From the NCBI RefSeq assembly GCF_900100535.1, contig NZ_FNDG01000034.1, forward strand, positions 1 to 44,547: 44,547 nt of DNA, in the 5' to 3' direction. The stretch comes from Phytopseudomonas flavescens (GTDB taxonomy: Bacteria; Pseudomonadota; Gammaproteobacteria; Pseudomonadales; Pseudomonadaceae). Shown piece by piece: positions 14,029 to 22,863 of this stretch. Each line of letters begins with the position of its first letter. The first letter of the stretch is position 1. The notes beneath the pieces are model-generated. The model saw only the letters and a list, made by a program, of their open reading frames with translations. It had not been told where the DNA came from and made no database searches. The translations under genes and the position numbers were made by a program.

Positions 14029-17000
14029 TGGACGGCCTCCTTCTCGTTGGTTTCTTTGACGCTCTTGTCCTTGAACATCGAGCTGACCAGCACATAGAAC
14101 AGCGGAATCCAGAAGATCGCCAGGACCGCAGCGGTGATCATGCCGCCGATCACGCCTGTGCCGATGGCATGCTTGCTACCGGCACCGGCGCCGCTGGAAA
14201 TCGCCAGCGGTACCACACCGAGGATGAACGCCAGCGAGGTCATGATGATCGGACGCAGACGCATGCGGCACGCTTCCACTGCCGCTTCGATGTGGCTCTT
14301 GCCCTGCTCGTGCAGCGACTTGGCGAACTCGACGATGAGAATCGCGTTACGCGCCGACAGGCCGATGGTGGTGATCAGGCCCACCTGGAAGAACACGTCG
14401 TTGGACAGGCCGCGCCCCAGGGTGAACAGCAACGCACCGAGGATACCCAGCGGAACCACCAATATCACCGAGAACGGAATCGACCAGCTTTCGTACAGTG
14501 CCGCCAGGCAGAGGAACACCACCAGCAGCGACAGCGCATAGAGGGCCAGTGTTTGCGAACCCGCCAGACGCTCCTCGTAGGACTGCCCGGTCCAGTCGAA
14601 ACCGACACCCTGCGGCAGTTCGGCAGCGATACGCTCGACTTCGGCCATCGCTTCACCCGAGCTGTGGCCTGGCGCCGGCGCACCGAGAATCTCGATGGCG
14701 CTCACCCCGTTGTAGCGCGACAGCTTGGGCGACCCGTAGGTCCATTCGCCGGTGGCGAAGGCACTGAACGGCACCATCTGGCCCTGGTCGTTGCGTACGT
14801 GCCATTTGTCCAGGTCTTCGGGGTTCATCCGAGCGTCGCTTTCACCCTGCAGATAGACCTTCTTGACCCGGCCGCGATCAATGAAGTCGTTGACGTAACT
14901 GCCGCCCCAGCCGATCTGCAAGGTGCTGTTGACGTCGGACAGGGAGACACCCAGGGTGCGCACCTTCTCGTCGTCGATCAGCAGCTTGTACTGCGGTTCG
15001 TCGAGCAGGCCGTTGGCCCGCACGCTGGATAACACAGGGCTCTGGTTGGCCAGTTGCAGGAACTTGTCACGGGCCTCGTTCAAGGTGGCCTGGCCAACGC
15101 CAGCGCGATCCTGCAGGAACAGGTTGAAACCGGTGGCGTTACCCAGCTCCATGACCGCTGGCGGAGCGAAGGCGAAGACCATGGCATCGCGGAACTCACC
15201 GCCGAAGAAGCGCCCCTGGGCACGCTGCGCCAACTCGGCAACGCTGGTACCGGCAGCGGTACGCTCGGACCACGGCTTGAGCATGATGAACGCCATACCC
15301 GAACTCTGGCCACGGCCAGCGAAGTTAAAGCCGGTTACGGTGAACACCGAGTTGACCACGTCCTTCTCGTCGTCGAGCAGGTACTTGCGCATGTCGTCGA
15401 CCACCGCCTGGGTACGCTCGGCGCTGGAGCCCGACGGAGTCTGTACCTGAGCGAACAGCACGCCCTGGTCCTCCTCGGGCAGGAACGCCGAGGGAATCAG
15501 GGTGAACAGCCAGCCCGCGACCGCGACGATCACCACATAGATGATCAGGAATGGCGCCTTGCGCTTGATCACACCGCGCACGCCACGCTCGTAGCCGTTG
15601 ACGCTGCGCTCGAAGGTACGGTTGAACCAGCCGAAGAAGCCGCGCTTCTCGTGATGATCGCCCTTGGCGATGGGCTTGAGCATGGTGGCGCACAGCGCCG
15701 GGGTGAAGATCAGGGCGAGGATCACCGAGAGCACCATGGCCGAAACGATGGTGATGGAGAACTGCCGGTAGATCACTCCCACCGAGCCGCCGAAGAAGGC
15801 CATCGGCAGCAGTACCGCCGACAGCACCACGCCGATGCCCACCAGCGCGCCCTGGATCTGCCCCATGGATTTGCGCGTCGCTTCGAGTGGCGAGAGCCCC
15901 TCCTCGCGCATGACCCGCTCGACGTTCTCCACCACCACGATGGCATCGTCCACCAGCAGGCCGATGGCCAGGATCATGGCGAACATGGTCAGGGTGTTGA
16001 TGCTGTAGCCGAATACCGCGAGCACGCCGAAGGTACCCAGCAGCACCACCGGTACGGCGAGGGTCGGGATCAGGGTGGCACGGAAGTTCTGCAGGAACAG
16101 GTACATGACCAGGAAGACCAGCACGAAAGCTTCGATCAGGGTCATGATCACGCCGTGAATGGACTCCTGCACCACGGGGGTGGAGTCGTACGGCATGACC
16201 ACTTCCATCCCGGCCGGGAAGAACGGTTTGAGCTCGTCGATGGTCGCGCGGATCGCCTTGGCGGTATCCAGGGCGTTGGCCCCGGTGGCCAGCTTGATCG
16301 CCAGGCCAGATGCCGGGTTACCGTTGAACTGGGCGCGGATGTTGTAGTTCTCGCCGCCCAGCTCGACCCTGGCGACATCGCCAAGACGCACCTGGGAACC
16401 GTCACGGTTGACCTTGAGCAGAATCTCGCGGAACTGCTCCGGGGTCTGCAGGCGGGTCTTGCCGATGATGGTGGCGTTGAGCTGTTGGCCCGGCCCGGCC
16501 GGCAGGCCGCCGAACTGGCCGGAGGAGATCTGCACGTTCTGCGCTTCGACTGCGCTACGCACATCGCTCGGGGTCAGCTGGAAGTTGTTGAGCTTGGCCG
16601 GATCCAGCCAGATACGCATGGCGTACTGGGCACCGAACACCTGGAAGTCACCGACGCCCGCCGTACGCGAGATCGGATCCTGCATGTTGGCGACAATGTA
16701 GTTTGAGAGATCCTGGTTGGTCATGCTGCCGTCGGTGGACACCACCCCGATGACCAGCAGGAAGTTCTTCACGGCCTTGGTGACGCGCAGGCCCTGCTGT
16801 TGCACTTCCTGAGGCAGCAGCGGCGTCGCCAGCTGCAGCTTGTTCTGGACCTGGACCTGGGCGATATCCGGATTGGTGCCCTGGTTGAAGGTGACGGTGA
16901 TCTCCATGCTGCCGTCGGAGTTGCTCGCCGAGCTGATGTAACGCAGCCCGTCGATACCGTTCATTTGCTGCTCGATCACCTGGACCACGGTGTCCTGCAC

Positions 17001-17168
17001 GGTCTGTGCGGACGCACCGGGGTAGTTGACCTGGATGCTCACGGCCGGGGCCGCGATGCTCGGGTACTGGTTGACCGGCAATTTGAGGATGGACAGACCG
17101 CCCGCCAGCATGATCACCAGCGCGATCACCCAGGCGAAGATGGGCCTGTCGATGAAGAAATTCGACAT
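14025..17168 (-). CDS. ttgB: RND multidrug efflux transporter TtgB/MexB type
   Basis: A 1047-residue inner-membrane RND pump of the HAE1 class. N-terminal MSNFFIDRPIFAWVIALVIM, TM4 with the proton-relay pair in GLLVDDAIVVVENVERVM (about residues 400-417), and a C-terminal TM bundle ending KDKSVKETNEKEAVQ are as in MexB/TtgB (about 1046-1050). It exports lipophilic drugs and solvents in exchange for protons. It lies 14 nt after ttgA and overlaps ttgC by 4 nt. Confidence 0.95.
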   Translation of the reverse strand: MSNFFIDRPIFAWVIALVIMLAGGLSILKLPVNQYPSIAAPAVSIQVNYPGASAQTVQDTVVQVIEQQMNGIDGLRYISSASNSDGSMEITVTFNQGTNPDIAQVQVQNKLQLATPLLPQEVQQQGLRVTKAVKNFLLVIGVVSTDGSMTNQDLSNYIVANMQDPISRTAGVGDFQVFGAQYAMRIWLDPAKLNNFQLTPSDVRSAVEAQNVQISSGQFGGLPAGPGQQLNATIIGKTRLQTPEQFREILLKVNRDGSQVRLGDVARVELGGENYNIRAQFNGNPASGLAIKLATGANALDTAKAIRATIDELKPFFPAGMEVVMPYDSTPVVQESIHGVIMTLIEAFVLVFLVMYLFLQNFRATLIPTLAVPVVLLGTFGVLAVFGYSINTLTMFAMILAIGLLVDDAIVVVENVERVMREEGLSPLEATRKSMGQIQGALVGIGVVLSAVLLPMAFFGGSVGVIYRQFSITIVSAMVLSVILALIFTPALCATMLKPIAKGDHHEKRGFFGWFNRTFERSVNGYERGVRGVIKRKAPFLIIYVVIVAVAGWLFTLIPSAFLPEEDQGVLFAQVQTPSGSSAERTQAVVDDMRKYLLDDEKDVVNSVFTVTGFNFAGRGQSSGMAFIMLKPWSERTAAGTSVAELAQRAQGRFFGGEFRDAMVFAFAPPAVMELGNATGFNLFLQDRAGVGQATLNEARDKFLQLANQSPVLSSVRANGLLDEPQYKLLIDDEKVRTLGVSLSDVNSTLQIGWGGSYVNDFIDRGRVKKVYLQGESDARMNPEDLDKWHVRNDQGQMVPFSAFATGEWTYGSPKLSRYNGVSAIEILGAPAPGHSSGEAMAEVERIAAELPQGVGFDWTGQSYEERLAGSQTLALYALSLLVVFLCLAALYESWSIPFSVILVVPLGILGALLFTLGRGLSNDVFFQVGLITTIGLSARNAILIVEFAKSLHEQGKSHIEAAVEACRMRLRPIIMTSLAFILGVVPLAISSGAGAGSKHAIGTGVIGGMITAAVLAIFWIPLFYVLVSSMFKDKSVKETNEKEAVQ

Positions 17169-17182
17169 CGTGAAATCGCTCC

Positions 17183-18349
17183 TTAGCGGTTGTCAGCCTG
17201 GTCGGAAGCCGACGCCTGCTGAGGATCTGCCACGTTCTTCGCCTCGGTGGTCTTCACCTCGGCGCCTGGCTGCACGAACTGCAGACCTTCGGTTATCAGC
17301 TTGTCGCCCGGGTTCAGGCCTTCGAGGATCAACCAGCGGTTGCCGGCGGTGCGCTCGGCCTTGAGCTGACGCAGTTCGACCTTGTTCTCGGCGTTGACCA
17401 CCAGGGCGGTTGGCTCCCCCTTGGAGTTGCGGGTGACGCCTTGCTGCGGTGCGAGGATGGCTTGCTGGTTCACGCCGGCAGCCAGACGCGCATGCACGAA
17501 CATGCCGGGCAGCAGGTTGTGATCGGGGTTGGGGAACATGGCGCGCAGGGTGACCGAACCGGTGCCTTCGTCGACCGATACCTCGGAGAATTCCAGGGTG
17601 CCTTCATGCTCGTAGTTGCTGCCGTCTTCGAGGCGCAACTGGACTCTGGCGGCGTTGTCACCGACCTTCTGCAGCTTGCCGCTCTCCAGCTCGCGGCGCA
17701 GGCGCAGCAGATCCTTGGCCGGCTGGGTCACGTCGACGTAGATCGGATCGAGCTGCTGGATGGTCGCCATGGCGTTGGTCTGACCGTTGCTGACCAGTGC
17801 CCCCTCGGTAACCGCGGAACGACCGACGCGACCGGAGATAGGGGCCATCACCTTGGTGTAGCGCACGTTGATGCGCGCCTGCTCAAGCGCGGCCTCTGCC
17901 TGCAGGCGGGCCGCCTGGGCTTCGTCGTAGGCCTGCCGACTCACGGCCTGGTCAGCGACCAGGTCCTTGTAGCGCTCGGCCAGCGACTTGGCCGAAGCCA
18001 GGGTCGCCTGGGCGCTCTTGGCAGCGGCTTCATAGACCGACGCATCTATCTGGTACAGCTGCTGGCCAGCCTTGACTTCAGAACCTTCCTGGAACAGACG
18101 CTTCTGGATGATGCCATCGACCTGCGGACGCACTTCGGCGATACGGAAGGCGGCGGTGCGGCCCGGCAGTTCGGTGGTCAGCGTGTAGGGCTCGGCCTGC
18201 AGGGTGACGATGCCAACGGTGGGCGCCTGCTGCGCTGGCGGTGCGGCTTCCTCACTGCAACCAGCGAGCGTCAGCGTGGCCAGAGCGATAGCGGAAACCA
18301 TAGCGGCGAAGGCTGGCTTCTTCTGCATCTGAAAGGACCTCATTTTCAT
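17183..18349 (-). CDS. ttgA: RND efflux periplasmic adaptor TtgA/MexA type
   Basis: A 388-residue lipoprotein adaptor: signal with lipobox LAGC, biotinyl-lipoyl halves around a coiled-coil hairpin (TLASAKSLAERYKDLVADQA ... ARLQAEAALEQARINVRYTK), then beta-barrel and membrane-proximal domains, and a Gln/Ala/Asp-rich tail. It links TtgB to TtgC across the periplasm. First gene of the operon; its start is about 70 bp from the operator. Confidence 0.94.
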   Translation of the reverse strand: MKMRSFQMQKKPAFAAMVSAIALATLTLAGCSEEAAPPAQQAPTVGIVTLQAEPYTLTTELPGRTAAFRIAEVRPQVDGIIQKRLFQEGSEVKAGQQLYQIDASVYEAAAKSAQATLASAKSLAERYKDLVADQAVSRQAYDEAQAARLQAEAALEQARINVRYTKVMAPISGRVGRSAVTEGALVSNGQTNAMATIQQLDPIYVDVTQPAKDLLRLRRELESGKLQKVGDNAARVQLRLEDGSNYEHEGTLEFSEVSVDEGTGSVTLRAMFPNPDHNLLPGMFVHARLAAGVNQQAILAPQQGVTRNSKGEPTALVVNAENKVELRQLKAERTAGNRWLILEGLNPGDKLITEGLQFVQPGAEVKTTEAKNVADPQQASASDQADNR

Positions 18350-18414
18350 ATTGATTCGAGCCGCACGGGCGGTACCTGGCAGATAGCCGAGGTGGATACT
18401 GGGGTATAGAGTGC

Positions 18415-18450
18415 GAATATACTTACATCCGAGAATGTTTGTAAACGCAT
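18415..18450. promoter_or_regulatory. TtgR operator overlapping ttgA/ttgR promoters
   Basis: On the minus strand the stretch contains TTTACAAACA (18445-18436), then TTCTCGG, then ATGTAAGTATATTC (18429-18416). This matches, from memory, both half-sites of the P. putida TtgR operator (TTTACAAACA...ATGTAAGTATATTC) with only the central bases different. The TATATTC also serves as a -10-like element, so bound TtgR would block transcription of ttgABC and ttgR. Effectors such as antibiotics and flavonoids release TtgR in P. putida. Confidence 0.85.
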
Positions 18451-18529
18451 CTTTTGTGTAACATTGTGATCTGCCTGAAACCCAGGATAAGGGTTTTCAT
18501 CCATTTCCCAATACGCGGGACCTGCCCAG

Positions 18530-19165
18530 ATGGCCAGACGCACCAAAGCGGAAGCTGAAGAAACCCGAGCGCACATCCTTGATGCAGCCGAGCGGGTGTT
18601 CTATGCCAAAGGGGTATCCAGCACCTCGTTGGCCGATATCGCGACCGCGGCCGGTGTGACTCGGGGCGCCATCTACTGGCACTTCCAGAACAAGGTCGAT
18701 GTGTTCCAGGCCATGTTCGACCGCCTCCGGCTACCGCTCGATGAACTGTCGCTGGCTTGTCGCAGTGAAGACGAACCCGACCCACTGGGCAACATGCGCT
18801 ACTTGCTGGTACACCTGCTGCAACGCCTGGTGCAGGACCCACAGAGCCGGCGCATTACCGAAATCCTTCAGCACAAATGCGAGTACTCCGACGACCTCGG
18901 CGACCTGCGCCAACAAATGCAAGCATTCAGCCAAGACTGCGACCTGCGGATTGCAAAAGCATTATGCAATGCAGTGAACAGGGGCCAGTTGCCTGACGAC
19001 CTGGATTGCGCACGTGCGGCGATCTGCCTGCACGCCTACATCGACGGCCTGCAAGCCCACTGGTTGCTGACTCCCGACAGCTATGACATCGGCGCTCAGG
19101 CCGAGACGATGGTGGACGCCCTGATCGACATGCTGCGCCATAGCCCTGCGCTGCGGCGTGCCTGA
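18530..19165 (+). CDS. ttgR: TetR-family repressor TtgR/AcrR type
   Basis: A 211-residue protein starting MARRTKAEAEETRAHILDAA, with a TetR helix-turn-helix (SLADIATAAGVTRGAIYWHF, residues 33-52) and a ligand-binding domain with conserved HKCEYSDDLGDLRQQ and YIDGLQAHWLL segments, close to TtgR and AcrR. It is divergent from ttgA across the operator and should repress both itself and the pump. Ribosome site is weak. Another TetR pump regulator (ArpR, SrpR type) is possible, but operator identity favours TtgR. Confidence 0.9.
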   Translation: MARRTKAEAEETRAHILDAAERVFYAKGVSSTSLADIATAAGVTRGAIYWHFQNKVDVFQAMFDRLRLPLDELSLACRSEDEPDPLGNMRYLLVHLLQRLVQDPQSRRITEILQHKCEYSDDLGDLRQQMQAFSQDCDLRIAKALCNAVNRGQLPDDLDCARAAICLHAYIDGLQAHWLLTPDSYDIGAQAETMVDALIDMLRHSPALRRA

Positions 19166-19327
19166 CGGCCGGCGATCAGCACTGATCGGCCGAGGCGGCT
19201 GCGGCAGGCCCGCCCATCTGCCGGGACCGGGCCGTGACGCGGTTCAACCATGCGGCCGAGCATTCGTCGGAGTATTGAGCCTTGGCGCACGGTCTGAACC
19301 ACAAGCCCACTGCCAGCGGAAGCCACC

Positions 19328-19807
19328 ATGTCTGTTATCTACCTGCGCAGCCTGCTGCTCGCCTCGCTCGTGATTGCCCTGAGTGCCTGCAGCAGTCTCG
19401 TTCCGGACGATCCGTTACACATCGACCTGGTCGGCCTCGAACCGCTCGCCGGAGAAGGGCTGGAGGCGCGTTTCGCGGTGAGACTGCGGGTGCAGAACCC
19501 CAATGACAAGGCCATCGATTTCAACGGCGTGGCCCTGCAGCTGGACATCAATGAGCAGCCCATGGCTCGTGGCGTCAGCGACCAGAGCGGCCAGGTGCCG
19601 CGCTTCGGCGAAACGGTGATCCGTGTGCCGGTGACCATCTCAGCCTATTCGGTGTTGCGCCAGGCCTGGGGCGCCGGCGGTCACCAGCCCGGCCAGAGCC
19701 TGCCGTATCAGTTGCGTGGCAAGCTCGCCGGTGGCCTGTTCGGTACCCGGCGCTTCAGCGCCAGCGGGCAACTGAATTGGCCGGCGGCACAGCCCGCCAT
19801 CAGGTAG
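19328..19807 (+). CDS. LEA type 2 / WHy-domain lipoprotein
   Basis: A 159-residue lipoprotein: signal ending LSAC (Cys21), then one LEA14/WHy beta-sandwich (GLEARFAVRLRVQNPNDKAI and FNGVALQLDINEQPMARGVS), typical of desiccation- and stress-linked LEA_2 proteins. It likely sits in the outer membrane. Its 3' end overlaps that of the convergent yihY-type gene by 8 nt. The 160-nt space between ttgR and it shows nothing notable. Confidence 0.85.
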   Translation: MSVIYLRSLLLASLVIALSACSSLVPDDPLHIDLVGLEPLAGEGLEARFAVRLRVQNPNDKAIDFNGVALQLDINEQPMARGVSDQSGQVPRFGETVIRVPVTISAYSVLRQAWGAGGHQPGQSLPYQLRGKLAGGLFGTRRFSASGQLNWPAAQPAIR

Positions 19808-20693
19808 CGGGCTCGTTCTCCGGGAGGATTTCCTTGTCTCCCGGCTCCTTGCCTTCTCTGGAAAGATGCTCGATGACCGCATTCAGCTCGGCACCGAACA
19901 GCAGCACCGCACAGGAGATATGCAGGTACAGCAGGAAAACGATGATCGCGCCGATGCTGCCGTAGGTGGCGTTGTAGTTGGCGAAATTCTGCGCGTAGTA
20001 AGCGAAACCCAGCGAAGCGGCGATCCACACCACCACCGCCAGCACCGACCCCGGCGTGATGAAGCGAAAACGTTGCTCGACGTCCGGCGCCACGAAGTAG
20101 ACCACTGCCACGACGATCATCAGCAAGGCAATCGCCACCGGCCAGCGCAGCCAGTTCCACAGGATGACCACGACCTGTTCGATGCCGACCTGCTGTGCCA
20201 GCCAGTTCATCACTTGCGGGCCGAGCACCATCAGCGCGGCAGCCGTGAGCAGGGCGGCGGCGATGCCGATGGTATAAAGCAGCGACAGGGGGATGCGCTT
20301 CCAGGGCTTGCGGCCTTCCTTCACGCCATAGGCCTTGTTCATCGCGTCCATGGTCGAGCGCACCGCCGAGGAAGCCGTCCACAGCGCCACCACGATACCG
20401 ATCGAGAACAGACCGGCCTTCTGGGTCTGCAACTGATCGATGACGGGATTGACCAGCTCGACCGTGGAGAGTGGCAGCACCAGTTCGGCCTGTTGCCGCA
20501 ACCAGTCGAAGAACGGCTGCATGTCCAGCAGGCTGATCAGGGCGACCAGGAACAACAGAAAGGGAAACAACGAAAAGAACATCTGGAAGGCCAGGGCCGA
20601 CGCGTAGGTGGGCAGTTCGTCCTCGATGAAGTCACTTACCGTCTTTTTCATCACCTGAAACAGGCTGACACCCTCGATCTTGGGTAAAAACAT
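19800..20693 (-). CDS. YihY/BrkB-family membrane protein
   Basis: From ATG 20693, with GGAGG 5 nt upstream, the protein has 297 residues. It begins MFLPKIEGVSLFQVMKKTVS and shows six membrane segments with YASALAFQMFFSLFPFLLFL, then ASSAVRSTMDAMNKAYGVKE, and NATYGSIGAIIVFLLYLHIS followed by GAELNAVIEH, all landmarks of the YihY (formerly RNase BN) family. Its function is unsettled; a transport role is suspected. The 17-residue extension from 20744 is not needed. Confidence 0.88.
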   Translation of the reverse strand: MFLPKIEGVSLFQVMKKTVSDFIEDELPTYASALAFQMFFSLFPFLLFLVALISLLDMQPFFDWLRQQAELVLPLSTVELVNPVIDQLQTQKAGLFSIGIVVALWTASSAVRSTMDAMNKAYGVKEGRKPWKRIPLSLLYTIGIAAALLTAAALMVLGPQVMNWLAQQVGIEQVVVILWNWLRWPVAIALLMIVVAVVYFVAPDVEQRFRFITPGSVLAVVVWIAASLGFAYYAQNFANYNATYGSIGAIIVFLLYLHISCAVLLFGAELNAVIEHLSREGKEPGDKEILPENEPAT

Positions 20694-20922
20694 AGCGCCT
20701 CCACTGGCTATGCCGGACCGCCCGCTCGCGCCCCGGTGAATCATTGGCAGATGCAGCCGCCCGCCCCGCGGATCAAGCGACTGCTAACGGTTGGAGGTAC
20801 CGAATGCCGCATGAGTTCGGGTTATCCACACCTGCATCGTACAACTGGCAACACTCCCGAGTTAGCCGATGGTGCAACCTGCCCTAGACTGCCTGGCCGT
20901 TTTTCTGGCCATGGAGGTATCG

Positions 20923-21327
20923 ATGCACAGGCACACACTGAACCCGGACTCGGTATTCGACACCCTGCAATATGGTTTCAGCCAGGCAGTGATCAGCCAG
21001 GGCGAACGGCGCATTCACCTGTCCGGCCAGATCGGGGTGGATGCTCAGGAGCATCTGGTTGGCAAGGACCTGGCCAGTCAGACCCACGCGGCCCTGGACA
21101 ACGTTCGCAAGATTCTCGAGCACGCCGGCGGCAGCATGGAGACCGTGCTGGTGCTGCGCATCTATATCGCTGCGGCGGCCCGTGAAGAGCAGGCCTGTAT
21201 CGTCGATGCGTTGCGCAAGTTCTTCCCCGAGCGACCTCCTGCAACATCCTGGATCGTGGTCACCGGCCTGTCGGAGCCAGAGTGGCTGATCGAAATCGAA
21301 GCCGAGGCGCTGCTGCCGGATGCCTGA
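20923..21327 (+). CDS. RidA/YjgF-family protein
   Basis: A 134-residue protein from ATG 20923, which has GGAGG 5 nt upstream. RidA features include FSQAVISQGERRIHLSGQIG, the trimer-interface TLQYG and an EIEAEALLP end (E-A-x-A signature). RidA proteins hydrolyse reactive enamine/imine intermediates, but this one lacks the clear catalytic Arg motif (R-x-C/I-V) in its canonical place, so it may be one of the non-deaminase Rid subgroups. Upstream starts at 20869 and 20911 would absorb the ribosome site. Confidence 0.85.
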   Translation: MHRHTLNPDSVFDTLQYGFSQAVISQGERRIHLSGQIGVDAQEHLVGKDLASQTHAALDNVRKILEHAGGSMETVLVLRIYIAAAAREEQACIVDALRKFFPERPPATSWIVVTGLSEPEWLIEIEAEALLPDA

Positions 21328-21359
21328 ACGGCGATCCACCGGCAGTCGCCAAAACCCTA

Positions 21360-21365
21360 TATAAT
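21360..21365 (+). promoter_or_regulatory. Possible -10 element before phnA-like gene
   Basis: TATAAT lies 38 nt before the GTG start, within TATATAATC. No convincing -35 was found. Confidence 0.35.
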
Positions 21366-21403
21366 CTGCGGCCTTTTTATCATCGGTCTCAGAAGGATCC
21401 ACC

Positions 21404-21742
21404 GTGAGCACGCTGCCCCCCTGCCCCGCCTGCAACTCCGAATACACCTACGAAGACGGTACCCAACTGGTCTGCCCGGAATGCGCCCACGAGTGGTCGG
21501 CCAATGCCAGCGAAACGGCCGATGACATCAAGGTGATCAAGGATTCGGTCGGCAATGTGCTGCAGGACGGTGACACCATCACCGTGATCAAGGACCTCAA
21601 GGTCAAGGGCTCGTCGCTGGTGGTCAAGGTCGGTACCAAGGTCAAGGGCATTCGCCTGGTCGACGGTGACCATGACATCGACTGCAAGATCGACGGTATC
21701 GGCGCGATGAAGCTGAAGTCCGAGTTCGTCAGGAAAGTCTGA
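21404..21742 (+). CDS. yjdM: PhnA/YjdM zinc-ribbon protein
   Basis: A 112-residue protein with a GTG start (AAGGA 8 nt upstream). The N-terminus has a zinc ribbon, CPACNSEYTYEDGTQLVCPE, followed by CAHEW, then a small beta-barrel (DSVGNVLQDGDTITVIKDLK and VKVGTKVKGIRLVDGDHDID), exactly the PhnA/YjdM layout. Despite the old name, a role in phosphonate breakdown is not established for these stand-alone proteins. Confidence 0.9.
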   Translation: MSTLPPCPACNSEYTYEDGTQLVCPECAHEWSANASETADDIKVIKDSVGNVLQDGDTITVIKDLKVKGSSLVVKVGTKVKGIRLVDGDHDIDCKIDGIGAMKLKSEFVRKV

Positions 21743-21754
21743 CTGCCCGAGCGC

Positions 21755-22552
21755 TCACTGCACCGGCAGGAAGTTCAGGAACATCAGGCTGTGGGCGTAG
21801 TTCACGCCGATACGCCGATAACGCTCGTCGAGCACGTCGCTGAGGTAATCCAGGCGTGCGACGATCTTGCCGAACTCCACGGCGAAGCTCAGATTGCGCC
21901 CCTGCTCGGACAGCTCGTTGGACAACAGCAGCGGATTGCCCTGGGCATCACGCCGGGTCGCCAGCAGCCAGGTGGCCGTCTCGATATTGCGCGCGGCGTT
22001 GTGCACGAACTGCGCATCGATGGTATCGGTGATGTAGAACTGGGTGCTGCCGCCATGGGCGGTCACCAGCATGCTGCCGATGGCGTAGATGAACGCGCCG
22101 ACCCTGTCCCCCTGGAACTCCGGACTCAGCGCGTAGCTGAGGGCGGCGATATCCTGGCGGCCGGCCAGCGAGGGCAGCGGCCTGCCCTGCTCGACCGCCT
22201 GCTGCACCGCACGCTGCGCGGCCTCGCGATCACCCAGGCCGCTCTTGCGCCATTCCCGCGGGTTACGCTGGTAGAGCTTGGCCATCAGGCGATAGAGGCT
22301 GTTCAGGTTGTTGCGCATGCCAATGGTGGCGAGGCGGTCGGAATGGGTCTGGAACAGTTCGCTGGGGGCCGCGGGCGCGCTGTTGCTGAGGAAGGCGCGG
22401 TTATCCTGGTTGCGGGCACAGCCCCCCAGGCAGAGCACCAGCACCAGCAGTGCCAGCCCCGCCCTGCGGGCATTGCGCCCAGCGGCCAGAGCCCTCGTCA
22501 GCGAGGTGACTGGGGCTTTACCGAACGCTTGGGAGATGTGCGAGTCGTCCAT
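21755..22552 (-). CDS. Conserved Pseudomonas-type lipoprotein
   Basis: A 265-residue protein from ATG 22552 (270 from ATG 22567, which has a ribosome site too close). A hydrophobic stretch AGLALLVLVLCLGGC ends in a lipobox with Cys, preceded by an unusually long cationic lead, so the real start may lie further in. The mature part is helical with LNSLYRLMAKLYQRNPREWR and THGGSTQFYITDTIDAQFVH-like segments. No enzymatic motif was recognised. Confidence 0.75.
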   Translation of the reverse strand: MDDSHISQAFGKAPVTSLTRALAAGRNARRAGLALLVLVLCLGGCARNQDNRAFLSNSAPAAPSELFQTHSDRLATIGMRNNLNSLYRLMAKLYQRNPREWRKSGLGDREAAQRAVQQAVEQGRPLPSLAGRQDIAALSYALSPEFQGDRVGAFIYAIGSMLVTAHGGSTQFYITDTIDAQFVHNAARNIETATWLLATRRDAQGNPLLLSNELSEQGRNLSFAVEFGKIVARLDYLSDVLDERYRRIGVNYAHSLMFLNFLPVQ

Positions 22553-22615
22553 TAACCCACGCTCCATCCTTCCGCTGATGACATGACACTAGCAAGTGAT
22601 TCGCCTTCGTGCCGG

Positions 22616-22819
22616 TTACGGCTTCGCCTGCGAGGACGCACGCCAGCCAGCGACATAGACCGCGGAATATCGTGCAAAGTTTTCCAGTGCCGCAGATTGG
22701 CCCTGCACCCGCGGCTCAAGGGGCTGCGCGCACCGGGCCAGCAAACGCTCGCCGCCGACCGTATGCCTGGACTTGCCGCTCGAAGCGGGCAGCGTGTCGC
22801 CGTGCCTGGCGAGTGCCAA
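22616..22819 (-). CDS. Possible small protein (67 residues, TTG start)
   Basis: Between the lipoprotein gene and the EamA gene (about 310 nt) the minus strand holds a frame with GC-rich third positions: it starts at TTG 22819 (GAGGG about 12 nt upstream) and encodes a basic protein with RHTVGGERLLARCAQP and SAALENFARYSAVYVAG. It lies just downstream of eamA on the same strand. Unrecognised; it may be a real small gene, the remains of one, or chance. Nothing else is seen in this gap. Confidence 0.3.
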   Translation of the reverse strand: MALARHGDTLPASSGKSRHTVGGERLLARCAQPLEPRVQGQSAALENFARYSAVYVAGWRASSQAKP

Positions 22820-22863
22820 TGCGCACCAGCAACCCTCACCTGACAGGCCCAGAACGTACCGCG

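Noticed and set aside
12556..14097. 513-residue plus-strand open frame
   Set aside because: Antisense shadow of ttgC; no ribosome site or recognisable domain.
15054..16706. 550-residue plus-strand open frame
   Set aside because: Antisense shadow of ttgB caused by high GC; no domain, His/Asp/Gln-rich composition typical of antisense frames.
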